Part shown: in pieces, positions 43,973-52,923 of the stretch
Position numbering within the stretch: the first letter of the stretch is position 1
How the letters are laid out: each line of letters opens with the position of its first letter
Source: Stakelama pacifica
Lineage (GTDB): Bacteria > Pseudomonadota > Alphaproteobacteria > Sphingomonadales > Sphingomonadaceae
NCBI RefSeq assembly: GCF_004361835.1
Contig: NZ_SNWD01000003.1
Coordinates: 186,001-250,000 of the forward strand
Length of the DNA stretch: 64,000 nucleotides
Reading direction: 5' to 3'
Made by a program: the position numbers and the translations under genes
The notes under the pieces: model-generated
Seen by the model: only the letters and a program-made list of their open reading frames with translations
Told to the model about the DNA's origin: nothing
Databases searched by the model: none

Positions 43973-45760
43973 ATGACTGGCCTGTTCGGCAAAACATCGC
44001 TGGCGACCAAAATCACGGTTCTGACGCTGGGCGCATTGCTGCTGCTGGCGCTGACCGTGTTCGTCGTGAGCACCCGCATCGTCACCGCAAACGCCACCCG
44101 CGCGGCGGAGGAAGCACAGGAAGCCAATATGCGGGTCGCATGGTCGGTGCTGCACAAATATGGCGCTGACTTTCGTCGCGACGGCGACACCATCTATGTC
44201 GGCGACAAGGCGATCAACGGCTGGAACGATCCGGTCGACGAAGTGAAGCAGCTGGTCGGCGGCACCGCGACAGTTTTTTCGGGCGATACGCGCGTCGCGA
44301 CCAATGTGATGAAGGATGACGGCACGCGCGCGGTCGGGACCAAGCTTGCCCGCAACGCCGCGTATGACGCAGTGCTGGTGCGCGGCGAGCCGTATCGCGG
44401 TCAGGCCGATATTCTGGGAAAGCCGTTTTTTACCGCCTATGATCCGATCAAGAACAAAGCGGGCGAGACGATCGGCGTTCTCTATGTCGGTCTTCCCAAA
44501 GACAGCCTCATCGCCGATCTTCACGAACTGGAGGCGAAGCTGGGCGTCGCGGTCGCGCTGGTGACGCTGATCATGGCGGCGCTGACCTTCATCCTTGCCA
44601 ATCGCATGTTCCGCCCGCTGGGCCAGCTGAGCGATGCGATGGGCAGAATCGGCAATGGCGATACCGAGATCGTCGTTCCTGCACGCGAGCGCGGCGATGA
44701 AGTCGGGCGCATGGCGGCGAGCCTGGAGGGCTTTCGTCAGGCAGCAATCGCAAAACGGTCGGCCGAAGCGCAGCAGGCAAAGGCCGATGCCGAACGACAG
44801 ACCGTCCTTGCCCAGCTGGGAGCCGCGCTGGCGCGGATCGAGCACGGCAAGCTGACCACGCCGATCGACACCCCCTTCCCGCCCGCATTCGAACCGATCC
44901 GCCACAGCTACAACAGCGCGCTCGAATCGCTCTCCACGCTGGTCGGCGAAGTGAAGCGGCGCGCGGGCGCGATCCGCACCGGATCGGAAGAAATCACGCA
45001 TGCGTCCGAAGACCTCGCCCGCCGGACCGAAGCGAATGCGGCAAGCATCGAGGAAACCTCCGCCGCGGCGACGCAGATCAACGAACGCCTGCGCTCCAGC
45101 GCGCAATCGGCGGGCGACACCGTCGCGCGTGCCGGTCAGGCGGGAACACTGGTGAAATCGGGCCGTCAGGTCACCGATGCCGCCGTTCAGGCAATGCAGC
45201 GCGTCAGCGAAAGCGCGCGCGGCATCGACGATGTGATTGAGGGGCTCGACAAGATCGCGTTCCAGACGCGCGTGCTTGCGATGAACGCCGCTGTCGAGGC
45301 AGGCCGGGCCGGGGAAGCGGGTGCAGGCTTCGCGCAGGTCGCCGATCTGGTGTCGGCACTCGCCATGCGCGCCGAAACCGAGTCGAGCCGCGCGCGCGAG
45401 CAATTGAGCGTCACTCAGTCCGAGATCGAAATCGCCGTGGGTGCGGTGGGTCAGGTCGATGGCGCGCTGGTCGAAATCGTCGAGGGCGTGAGCGAGGTGA
45501 ACCGTCTGGTCAGCAGCATGGCCGACGATAATCAGGCGCAGGGGTCGGCGGTGTCGCAGGTGACGAGCGCGATCGGCACGCTTGAATCCTCGACTCAGCA
45601 AAATGCAGCGATGGTGGAACAGACCTCGGCCGCCGCGCGCAACCTGCTGGGCGATGTGCAGGCACTGGCCGAGGCTGCGGAGCGCTTCGAAACCGCACGT
45701 TCGGCGGCTGTGCGCGGCGCGCCCGCGCAATCGCTGAAGGCGGTGGAAATGGCGGCGTGA
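43973..45760 (+). CDS. Methyl-accepting chemotaxis protein
   Basis: The 595-residue receptor has a membrane helix (about 14-35), a periplasmic single-Cache-like sensor domain (about 36-188, with VGTKLARNAAYDAVLVRGEPYRG), a second helix (about 189-210), a HAMP segment, and a cytoplasmic signalling helix pair. The hairpin tip reads IAFQTRVLAMNAAVEAG, which differs from the usual QTNLLALNAA consensus. The C-terminus has no CheR-docking pentapeptide. No other chemotaxis gene is nearby, so its partner kinase is elsewhere. Confidence 0.9.
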   Translation: MTGLFGKTSLATKITVLTLGALLLLALTVFVVSTRIVTANATRAAEEAQEANMRVAWSVLHKYGADFRRDGDTIYVGDKAINGWNDPVDEVKQLVGGTATVFSGDTRVATNVMKDDGTRAVGTKLARNAAYDAVLVRGEPYRGQADILGKPFFTAYDPIKNKAGETIGVLYVGLPKDSLIADLHELEAKLGVAVALVTLIMAALTFILANRMFRPLGQLSDAMGRIGNGDTEIVVPARERGDEVGRMAASLEGFRQAAIAKRSAEAQQAKADAERQTVLAQLGAALARIEHGKLTTPIDTPFPPAFEPIRHSYNSALESLSTLVGEVKRRAGAIRTGSEEITHASEDLARRTEANAASIEETSAAATQINERLRSSAQSAGDTVARAGQAGTLVKSGRQVTDAAVQAMQRVSESARGIDDVIEGLDKIAFQTRVLAMNAAVEAGRAGEAGAGFAQVADLVSALAMRAETESSRAREQLSVTQSEIEIAVGAVGQVDGALVEIVEGVSEVNRLVSSMADDNQAQGSAVSQVTSAIGTLESSTQQNAAMVEQTSAAARNLLGDVQALAEAAERFETARSAAVRGAPAQSLKAVEMAA

Positions 45761-45941
45761 CGCACGAATAATGCCTGCGTTTTCCCGGACCCTTCGCGAG
45801 CGAAACTCGTTGTCAGGGCAAAGCTGGAGCGGTTGATCTGATCTGCATCAGAACAACCATCCCAGATCATTGTTTTGACGTATTTTCTGAACCGCCAGGT
45901 GATTCCACCTGACTGGGAAATGCTCTGATGGGAGGCAGATG

Positions 45942-46385
45942 ATGCGCGGCATCGTGACAGGAGTGATTGGCGGAGCGCTGGCCGGGGTCGGCATGACCGC
46001 TGTGATGATTGCGGAGCGACGGATAACCCGCCGCGATCCCCGGCGGGGCGCGGCAGGCGATGCGGTGAGGCCCGCCGTGCGCGAGGACCATGCGGCCGTC
46101 GACAAGGGCAACAGCGCCGGTCACCTGATCGCCTCGGCCGGGTTCGGCGCTACCTATGCGCTGCTGCGCCGGTGGGTGCCCGGCCTGCCTGCCGCCGGTA
46201 TCGGCACCGCTTATGGTGCAGGCATCTATGCCATCGATATGGCGCGCGCCGTGCCTGAACACGTCGGCAAGGTCGAACGTAGCCCGCGCGCCGTCGCGGG
46301 TCAGGTGGCGCTGCAACTGCTGTTCGGGGCGGGCACCGCGCTCGCCGTCGCGATGATGACCCCGCGCGAGAATAAGAACGCCTGA
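45942..46385 (+). CDS. Hypothetical small membrane protein
   Basis: The 147-residue protein has a Gly/Ala-rich N-terminal helix (about 5-23), two middle hydrophobic stretches (about 63-75 and 82-100) and a C-terminal helix (about 118-138). The ATG at 45942 is 6 bases after GGGAGG (45930-45935); the ATG at 45939 is too close. A perfect inverted repeat CAGGTG-ATTC-CACCTG (45896-45911) lies just upstream. Function is unknown. Confidence 0.65.
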   Translation: MRGIVTGVIGGALAGVGMTAVMIAERRITRRDPRRGAAGDAVRPAVREDHAAVDKGNSAGHLIASAGFGATYALLRRWVPGLPAAGIGTAYGAGIYAIDMARAVPEHVGKVERSPRAVAGQVALQLLFGAGTALAVAMMTPRENKNA

Positions 46386-46392
46386 TACCAAC

Positions 46393-46758
46393 CTGCAATA
46401 ACGCGGACTCGCTGCCGGGATTGTCATCGCGAGAAGCGCAGCGACGAAGCGATCCAGCGATGCACGTGGCGGTTCTGGATTGCCACGCGCCTTCGGGGCT
46501 GGCTGCGCTTCTCGCAATAGCGGGTCTGGGTTGGGGGGGTGGCAGACGATGGCGGCCCCGGCCTGCGCCGGGGCGACGATCATGGAAATCAAGGTGCATA
46601 TGAGCCGCTAACCCCATGGGTCGCCGCGGCTGATGCCGGGGCCGATAGCGTGCGGCGCTGTGGTCGCAGCAAACGGCCTGAGGCAAGGCTGCCGGCGCTT
46701 TGGTGCTCTGGCTCGCTTGACGTTGGTAAAACAGGTTCGGATCAACGCAGGTCGATAT
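46393..46758. repeat. Dispersed intergenic repeat, long form (copy 3)
   Basis: This 366-base element fills the gap between two convergent genes and is homologous along its full length to 15836-16209. The core is TTGTCATCGCGAGAAGCGCA, followed by GCGACGAAGCGATCCAGCGA. The central GC-rich hairpin and the right end (TGACGTTGGTAAAACAGGTT) are present. Confidence 0.8.
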
Positions 46759-46761
46759 CAA

Positions 46762-46923
46762 TCAACCGGGCGGGAGGCGGGTGAGCGAGGTTTCGACCGC
46801 CCGCTTTTCGTCTTCGCGAAGGTCGCTTTCCCCGTCGTCGCTTTCGACACGGGCTTCGTGCTCGCGTTCGGCCTCCGCCTCCAATGTTTCGGAAGCGAGC
46901 GGTTTTTCTTTCCTGTCGGTCAT
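46762..46923 (-). CDS. Possible small charged protein
   Basis: This 53-residue frame starts at an ATG at 46923 and is rich in Glu, Asp, Arg and Lys (SETLEAEAEREHEAR). It lies 52 bases after modC on the same strand. The composition looks coding, but the ribosome site is weak (AAAGG) and no family is known. Confidence 0.4.
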   Translation of the reverse strand: MTDRKEKPLASETLEAEAEREHEARVESDDGESDLREDEKRAVETSLTRLPPG

Positions 46924-46975
46924 GGCAATCGGCCTTTGTTCAGCGTTCGGATAGTCTTCGAACGCCTCAGCCGAG

Positions 46976-47581
46976 CTATATCTCCACGATGCGCGTCGCC
47001 AGCCGCTCCGCCTCGCCATGATCATGGGTGACCATCAGGATCGGCAGGCGAAGGTCGTCGCGGACGCGCTCGATCACGGTCATGATCTCTTCGCGCCGGG
47101 GCCGGTCGAGTGAGGATAGAGGCTCATCAAGCAACAGAAAGCCCGGCAGGGAGAGCAGCGCACGCGCGATCGCGACCCGCCTTGCCTCTCCCCCCGACAG
47201 AGTACGCGGCCAGCGGGCGAGCAAATGGCCGATGCCGAGTACGTCGGTAAGCCGGTCCAGCTCCTCCCCCGCCCCTCTGGCGCCATATAGCAGATTGGCG
47301 CGCACGCGCAGGTGCGGGAACAGCCGCGGCTCCTGAAACACATAGCCTGCGCCGCGCCGTTCGGGGGGAAGGTTCACGCCGCTCGCCGAATCGAACAGCG
47401 TGCGGCCATTGACCACGATCCGTCCTCGTTCCGGGGTGAGCAGCCCGGCGATCATGTTGAGCGTGCTCGTCTTCCCGGCACCCGACGGGCCGAACAGCAT
47501 TGTCAGCCCGTCGGGCGCGCTGAACCGACACGCGACCATCGCGTCGCCCACGCGGCGCTCGACATCGACTTCAAAGAACAT
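46976..47581 (-). CDS. modC: Molybdate ABC transporter ATP-binding protein, short form
   Basis: The 201-residue protein has a full nucleotide-binding domain: Walker A GPSGAGKT (about 31-38), Q-loop YVFQEPRLFPHL, signature LSGGEARRVAIARAL (about 128-142) and Walker B LLLDEPLSSLD. It ends after the H-loop (THDHGEAE), so the C-terminal molybdate-binding TOBE/MOP domain of classical ModC (about 350 residues) is absent. It overlaps modB by 11 bases. It powers molybdate uptake. Confidence 0.9.
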   Translation of the reverse strand: MFFEVDVERRVGDAMVACRFSAPDGLTMLFGPSGAGKTSTLNMIAGLLTPERGRIVVNGRTLFDSASGVNLPPERRGAGYVFQEPRLFPHLRVRANLLYGARGAGEELDRLTDVLGIGHLLARWPRTLSGGEARRVAIARALLSLPGFLLLDEPLSSLDRPRREEIMTVIERVRDDLRLPILMVTHDHGEAERLATRIVEI

Positions 47582-48260
47582 GGAGCCCCCTGCCCGCGCG
47601 CCGGGTAAGCATTTCGGACGCGATCAGCGCGGCCAGCGCGAGCAGCACCGATATGCCCGCCAGCCGCAGGATCGCCGCGTCGCTGCCCGGCACCTGAAGC
47701 TTCGAATAAATAGCGAGCGGCAGCGTCTGGGTTTCGCCCGGAATGTTTGAGACAAAGGTGATCGTAGCGCCGAACTCGCCCAGCGCGCGGGCAAAGCCGA
47801 GCACCGCTCCGGCGATCAGGCCGGGCAGGCTGAGCGGCAACGTGATGGTACGGAACACGCGCCACGGCCCCGCGCCCAGCGTACGGGCGGCGCTTTCCAG
47901 CCTGGTATCGACCGCCGCAATCGAAATCCGCATCGCGCGGACCATCAGCGGCAATGCCATCACCGCCGCCGAGATCGCCGCGCCGGTCCAGCGGAACAGC
48001 ACCGTGCCGCCGAACAGATCGATCAGCAGCGCGCCCAGCGGCCCCTGCGGCGCAAAGGCAAGGAGCAGCATCCATCCGGTAACCACCGGCGGCAGGACGA
48101 GCGGCAAATGGATGATGCCGTCGAGCACGACCTTGCCCGGAAAGTCACGCCGCGCGAGCAGCCATGCCAGCGCGAATGCGAGCGGCAGGCTGCACAATAT
48201 CGCGACACCGCTGACCTTCAGCGACAGGGTGACGATCCCCCATTCCTCCGCCGACAACAT
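47571..48260 (-). CDS. modB: Molybdate ABC transporter permease
   Basis: The 229-residue inner-membrane protein has about five or six helices and the EAA loop SAARTLGAGPWRVFRTITLPL, which contacts the ATPase. FARALGEFGAT is the typical ModB signature. Its start touches the modA stop (TGATG), so modA, modB and modC are translationally coupled. Confidence 0.93.
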   Translation of the reverse strand: MLSAEEWGIVTLSLKVSGVAILCSLPLAFALAWLLARRDFPGKVVLDGIIHLPLVLPPVVTGWMLLLAFAPQGPLGALLIDLFGGTVLFRWTGAAISAAVMALPLMVRAMRISIAAVDTRLESAARTLGAGPWRVFRTITLPLSLPGLIAGAVLGFARALGEFGATITFVSNIPGETQTLPLAIYSKLQVPGSDAAILRLAGISVLLALAALIASEMLTRRAGRGLHVL

Positions 48261-49021
48261 CAGCGGGTGGCAAAGCCGAACCGGCGGAAGATGGGAGCCG
48301 CCCGACCGATTAGGAAGCGGCGAAATGCCTCTGCTTCCGGGTTGGTCGATGCCTTTAACCGCGCGACCGGATAGCGGATGGGGGGATGCGAATTGTCGGG
48401 AAACACGCCCGCGACGCGGACTTTCGGCGACGCCGCCGCATCGGTCGCGTAGACGATGCCGAACGGTGCTGCGCCGCGCTCGACCAGCGCCATCGCGGCG
48501 CGGACATTCTCCGCCTGCGCGACTCTGGGACGCACGGCATCCCAGATGCCGAGCGATTCGAGCGCTGCCTTGCCATATTTGCCCGCCGGCACCGAATCGT
48601 AAGCCGCCATGGCGATCCGCCGATCACCGATCAGCCGCGCCAGATTGACGCCGGGTTTCAGCGTCAAATGCCCCTTCACCGAAGCAGGCACGATGAGCAC
48701 CAGATGGTTGCCGAGGAACGTCGTGCGGCTGCCCGGCACGATCTTTCCCTGCTGATCGAGATAATCCATCCATGCTTCATCGGCGGACACAAACAGATCG
48801 GCCGGCGCGCCGGTCGCTGCCTGCCGCGCCAGTGCCGAGCTTCCCGCGAACGACAGCACCGGGCGCGGATGCCCTGATTTCGCCCAGGCATCGGCAACGG
48901 CGTTCATCGATTCCTGAAGGCTGGCGGCGCACAGCACCAACGGCCCCTTTTGCGCTGCCATGGCGGGTCCGCCCGACAATGTCGCGAGCAGCAATATGCA
49001 TGTGGCAAGGAAGTTCTTCAT
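48260..49021 (-). CDS. modA: Molybdate ABC transporter substrate-binding protein
   Basis: The 253-residue precursor has a signal peptide (cleavage after AMA, about residue 22). The mature protein has the ModA features CAASLQESMNAVA, FAGSSALARQAATGAPADLFVSADEAWMD, and near the end GIVYATDA. It captures molybdate or tungstate in the periplasm. The start at 49021 is preceded by GGGA; the frame is open further upstream into the divergent gene. Confidence 0.93.
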   Translation of the reverse strand: MKNFLATCILLLATLSGGPAMAAQKGPLVLCAASLQESMNAVADAWAKSGHPRPVLSFAGSSALARQAATGAPADLFVSADEAWMDYLDQQGKIVPGSRTTFLGNHLVLIVPASVKGHLTLKPGVNLARLIGDRRIAMAAYDSVPAGKYGKAALESLGIWDAVRPRVAQAENVRAAMALVERGAAPFGIVYATDAAASPKVRVAGVFPDNSHPPIRYPVARLKASTNPEAEAFRRFLIGRAAPIFRRFGFATR

Positions 49022-49049
49022 TATAATCCCGATGGTAAAATACCGATGC

Positions 49050-49071
49050 GCTATATTTCGCGATATATAGC
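49050..49071. promoter_or_regulatory. Inverted repeat between modA and the channel gene (possible ModE-type operator)
   Basis: GCTATAT (49050-49056), 8 bases and ATATAGC (49065-49071) form a perfect inverted repeat. It resembles the TATAT-rich two-half-site boxes bound by the molybdate regulator ModE. Its place between modA and the divergent channel gene would let it control both. Confidence 0.5.
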
Positions 49072-49072
49072 A

Positions 49073-50407
49073 ATGATCGGCATGGCGATACGCTCCCTCC
49101 TTTCCGCTGGCTGCATCGTCAGCACCTTCGTTGCGCCCCCTGCACGGGCGCAGGACAATTCGCGCCTCACCGTCCATGGCCAGCTGCGCGCCCGGGTCGA
49201 GGCGCTGGACGGACAGTTCCGACCGGGCGCTGCTGGTTCCGATGCGGTGCTGCTGCTGCAAACCGATATCGCCGCGGAATATCGCGGTGCCGGCTGGCGG
49301 ATCGGTGGCGAGCTGGTCGATGCGCGCGGTTATTTCGAGCGCAGAAATTCATCGATCAGCACGAATGAGGTCAATGCGATCGAACCGGTTCAGGCCTATA
49401 TCGGCGCCGATCTGGCGAAGGGGCTCAGCGCGACGGCCGGCCGGTTCACGCTTGCCCTCGGCAATGGCCGGCTGGTCGCGCGCAACAATTTTCGCAACAC
49501 CACCAATGCCTTTACCGGCGCGCGGCTCGACTGGAAGCGCGACGATGCGACGGCGACTGTGTTCTGGACAATGCCGCAGCGCCGCCTTCCCGACAATGCG
49601 GCGGATATTCGCGACAATGCGGTCCGGTTCGATAAGGAAGGCAGCGCCGAGCAGTTTTTCGGCGGCTATGTCAGCCTGAAGTCGGGACAACACGATACGC
49701 TGGATCTGTATGCGCTCCGCCTGATCGAGCGCGACGCGGCCGATTTCGCGACACGCGACCGGCATTTGCTGACCAGCGGCGTCCGGTTCGAACGCGCCCC
49801 CTCCCCTGCCAGAGCCGATGCCGAGATCGAGGCTGCATGGCAGACCGGATCGACGCATCGCACCAGCGCACCGACCGATACGGATCGGGTCGGGGTAACC
49901 GCATGGTTCGCCCATGCCGAAGCGGGATGGACCTTTGCCGCGCCATGGCGTCCTCGCATCGCATTGTTGTTCGACTATGCCAGCGGCGACAGCGGCAAGG
50001 GGCGCTATGGCCGGTTCGACTCGCTGTTCGGCGCGCGGGTGCGCGAATTCGGTCCGACCAGCTTTTACGGTCCGGTCGGCCGATCGAACCTGATCAGCCC
50101 AGCGATCCGCATCGAAGCGGTGCCCGAAAAAGCATGGGATGTTGTCGCTACGGTGCGCCTGCTCCGGCTCGACAGCGCGACCGACAGTTTCGCCAATAGC
50201 GGGGTGCGCGATCGGAACGGCGACGCCGGGCGAAACGCCGGAGCGCAATTGGACGGCAGGGTCCGCTACTGGCTGGTCCCGAAGCGCGCCCGGCTTGCGC
50301 TGGGCGCGGCATGGCTCAGCAAAGGCCGGTTTCTCACCTCCGCAGCCAATGCGCCCGCCACCGGCGATACGCATTATGGCTATGCGGAGGTGACGTTCAG
50401 TTTCTGA
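49073..50407 (+). CDS. Outer-membrane channel protein, alginate-export (AlgE-like) type
   Basis: The roughly 444-residue protein has a signal peptide (cleavage after ARA) and a beta-barrel sequence with alternating hydrophobic residues, ending in the aromatic F-S-F typical of outer-membrane proteins. The region AIEPVQAYIGADLAKGLSA and RFDSLFGARVREFGP with FYGPVGRSNL matches the alginate-export family of channels. It is divergent from modABC, with an inverted repeat between them. The start is uncertain: 49046 lies before the repeat, while 49073 and 49082 follow it. Co-regulation suggests it may admit molybdate or a related anion, but this is inferred. Confidence 0.78.
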   Translation: MIGMAIRSLLSAGCIVSTFVAPPARAQDNSRLTVHGQLRARVEALDGQFRPGAAGSDAVLLLQTDIAAEYRGAGWRIGGELVDARGYFERRNSSISTNEVNAIEPVQAYIGADLAKGLSATAGRFTLALGNGRLVARNNFRNTTNAFTGARLDWKRDDATATVFWTMPQRRLPDNAADIRDNAVRFDKEGSAEQFFGGYVSLKSGQHDTLDLYALRLIERDAADFATRDRHLLTSGVRFERAPSPARADAEIEAAWQTGSTHRTSAPTDTDRVGVTAWFAHAEAGWTFAAPWRPRIALLFDYASGDSGKGRYGRFDSLFGARVREFGPTSFYGPVGRSNLISPAIRIEAVPEKAWDVVATVRLLRLDSATDSFANSGVRDRNGDAGRNAGAQLDGRVRYWLVPKRARLALGAAWLSKGRFLTSAANAPATGDTHYGYAEVTFSF

Positions 50408-50420
50408 TGGACGGCAGCGC

Positions 50421-50753
50421 TTATTTGCGCCCGGTCATCTGACTGATCGCGCTGCGGCCCATATTCGCGATCATCTCGCCGATCTCGCGCGCCTGCGCTA
50501 CTGAGCGGCCGCCCTGTTCGCGCATATACTCGGACTGAATGCGCATCACTTCGCTCAGGTCGTTCGCCTTTGCGGCTTCGCGCATGGCGCGGAACGCTTC
50601 CTGCGTATTGGTTTCGGCCTGATCGAGCATCTTCATGCCCAGTTCCGAACCGGTTTCCATCATCGTAGATGCACTCTCGCGCATCCGGTCAGCTGCCTCC
50701 TGCCCCGCAGCCTGCATCTTTTCGCCAGCCTGCTTCGCGCTTGTTTCCGCCAT
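50421..50753 (-). CDS. Phasin family protein
   Basis: The 110-residue protein is almost wholly helical, Ala/Glu/Met/Gln-rich, and starts MAETSAKQAGEKMQAAG. The segment ETNTQEAFRAMREAAKA and SEYMREQ match the Phasin_2 family, which coats polyhydroxyalkanoate granules. A strong ribosome site (AAAGGAG) precedes it. A possible EcfG-type stress promoter lies upstream. Confidence 0.8.
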   Translation of the reverse strand: MAETSAKQAGEKMQAAGQEAADRMRESASTMMETGSELGMKMLDQAETNTQEAFRAMREAAKANDLSEVMRIQSEYMREQGGRSVAQAREIGEMIANMGRSAISQMTGRK

Positions 50754-50815
50754 TCGCTATCTCCTTTAGGTCGGCCGGGAACGGTGGATAATAACGAGCA
50801 TTCCCGCGTCCGGTG

Positions 50816-50841
50816 GACGCGCGAGATGCCGTTACGGTTCC
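50816..50841 (-). promoter_or_regulatory. Possible EcfG-type general stress promoter of the phasin gene
   Basis: On the minus strand GGAAC (50837-50841) is followed after 17 bases by CGTC (50816-50819), 63 bases before the phasin start. The -10 has one mismatch to CGTT. Confidence 0.3.
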
Positions 50842-50901
50842 CTGAACTTCGAAGGCGAAAGCAATATTTCCTGTTAATGTAAGCGTGGCTTCCTGAGGCA
50901 G

Positions 50902-51020
50902 TCGTCATCGCGAGAAGCGCAGCGACGAAGCGATCCGGCGATGCGGATGCCGCCGCTGGATTGCCGCGCCCCTTCGGGGCTCGCAATGACAATCGCTGGT
51001 CACGATCCGGTTTCGGAACC
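50902..51020. repeat. Dispersed intergenic repeat (copy 4)
   Basis: The core begins TCGTCATCGCGAGAAGCGCA and ends GGGGCTCGCAATGAC (50976-50990), the same palindromic core as the other copies. The right end keeps only part of the conserved tail (GGTTTCGGAACC). It lies between the phasin and lepA genes. Confidence 0.75.
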
Positions 51021-51034
51021 ATGAACGCGCGATA

Positions 51035-52831
51035 TCAATTATCGTCGCCCATTTTCAGCGCCGCGATGAACGCTTCCTGCGGGATGCTGACCGAACCATA
51101 TTCGCGCATCCGCTTCTTGCCTTCCTTCTGCTTTTCCAGAAGCTTGCGCTTACGCGTAATGTCGCCGCCATAGCATTTCGAGGTCACGTCCTTGCGCAGC
51201 GCGGCAATCGTTTCGCGTGCAATCACCTTGCCGCCGATCGCCGCCTGAATCGGGATCTTGAACAAATGGCGGGGGATCAGATCCTTCAGCCGCTCGCACA
51301 TATGCCGCCCGCGTGCCTCTGCCTGACTGCGGTGGACGATCATCGACAGCGCATCGACCGGCTCGCCATTGACCAGCACGTTCATCTTCACAAGGTCGCC
51401 CTCGCGATAGCCGATCTGTTCATAGTCGAAGCTGGCATAGCCACGGCTGATCGATTTCAGACGGTCATAGAAATCGAAGACGACTTCGTTGAGCGGCAGT
51501 TCATAGCTGACCTGCGCACGCCCGCTGACATAGGTCAGGTTCGTCTGAATACCGCGGCGGTCCTGACAGAGTTTCAGGATCGGCCCCAAATATTCATCGG
51601 GCACGAAGATATCGGCCTTGATCCACGGCTCCCACACTTCATCAATCGTGGCGGGATCGGGCATGTCCGCCGGGTTGTGAAGCTCCACCTCCCCCGCATT
51701 ATGGTTGAGCTTGATTTTGTACACCACGCTCGGCGCGGTGGTGATGAGGTCGAGATCATATTCGCGCGTCAGCCGCTCCTGAATGATCTCAAGGTGCAGC
51801 AGGCCGAGAAAGCCACAGCGGAAGCCGAAACCGAGCGCAGCGGAGCTTTCCATCTCATAGCTGAAGCTCGCATCGTTCAGGCGCAGTTTGCCGATGCTCT
51901 CCCGCAGCTTTTCGAAATCATTGGCATCTACCGGGAACAAGCCGCAGAACACTACCGACTGGACTTCCTTGAACCCCGGCAACGCCTTGGCAGCGGGCTT
52001 CTTGGCGTCGGTGATCGTGTCGCCGACCGCCGTCTGCGCCACTTCCTTGATCTGCGCGGTGATGAAGCCGACTTCGCCGGGGCCAAGCTCGTCGAGCTGG
52101 GTCAGCTTGGGGCGGAAACAGCCGACACGATCGACCGTATGCGTCGTTTCATTCTGCATGAACTTGATGAGCTGACCCTTTTTGATCCGCCCGTCCATCA
52201 CGCGCACCAGAATGACGACGCCGAGATACGGGTCGTACCACGAATCGACCAGCATGGCTTTCAGCGGTGCATCGCCATCGCCGGTCGGCGGCGGCACGCG
52301 CTCGACAATCGCGTCGAGGATTTCCTCGATACCGATCCCCGCCTTGGCGCTGGCCAGCACCGCGTTCGAGGCATCGATGCCGATAATATCCTCGATCTCG
52401 GTCCGCACCTTTTCGGGTTCGGCGGCGGGAAGGTCGATCTTGTTGATGACGGGCACGATTTCATGGTCGTGCTCGATCGACTGATAGACGTTCGCCAGCG
52501 TCTGCGCCTCGACCCCCTGCGCCGCATCGACGACAAGCAACGCGCCCTCGCACGCGGCAAGGCTGCGCGACACTTCATAGGCAAAGTCCACATGGCCCGG
52601 CGTGTCCATCAGGTTGAGGACATGCCCCTTCCAGTCGAGCCGCACCGTCTGCGATTTGATGGTGATGCCGCGCTCACGCTCGATATCCATATTGTCGAGC
52701 ACCTGCTGCGACATTTCGCGCTCGGTCAGCCCGCCGGTCCGCTGGATCAGCCGGTCGGCAAGCGTGGATTTGCCATGATCGATATGCGCGATGATAGCGA
52801 AGTTGCGGATCTTGGATGTATCTATGGCCAT
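51035..52831 (-). CDS. lepA: Elongation factor 4 (LepA)
   Basis: The 598-residue translational GTPase back-translocates or remodels stalled ribosomes. G motifs are [14 protein letters not shown] (G1), DTPGHVDF (G3) and NKIDLP (G4), and the C-terminal LepA domain ends KMGDDN after [15 protein letters not shown]. It is full length and starts [10 protein letters not shown]. Confidence 0.96.
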   Translation of the reverse strand: MAIDTSKIRNFAIIAHIDHGKSTLADRLIQRTGGLTEREMSQQVLDNMDIERERGITIKSQTVRLDWKGHVLNLMDTPGHVDFAYEVSRSLAACEGALLVVDAAQGVEAQTLANVYQSIEHDHEIVPVINKIDLPAAEPEKVRTEIEDIIGIDASNAVLASAKAGIGIEEILDAIVERVPPPTGDGDAPLKAMLVDSWYDPYLGVVILVRVMDGRIKKGQLIKFMQNETTHTVDRVGCFRPKLTQLDELGPGEVGFITAQIKEVAQTAVGDTITDAKKPAAKALPGFKEVQSVVFCGLFPVDANDFEKLRESIGKLRLNDASFSYEMESSAALGFGFRCGFLGLLHLEIIQERLTREYDLDLITTAPSVVYKIKLNHNAGEVELHNPADMPDPATIDEVWEPWIKADIFVPDEYLGPILKLCQDRRGIQTNLTYVSGRAQVSYELPLNEVVFDFYDRLKSISRGYASFDYEQIGYREGDLVKMNVLVNGEPVDALSMIVHRSQAEARGRHMCERLKDLIPRHLFKIPIQAAIGGKVIARETIAALRKDVTSKCYGGDITRKRKLLEKQKEGKKRMREYGSVSIPQEAFIAALKMGDDN

Positions 52832-52923
52832 GATTCCGCCGCCGTTAGCAGGATGCGGGCCAAGTGCGAAGAGGCTGATAGCGGGCCGGACGCGATATCC
52901 GGCCCGCGATCAATCATTTCCGA

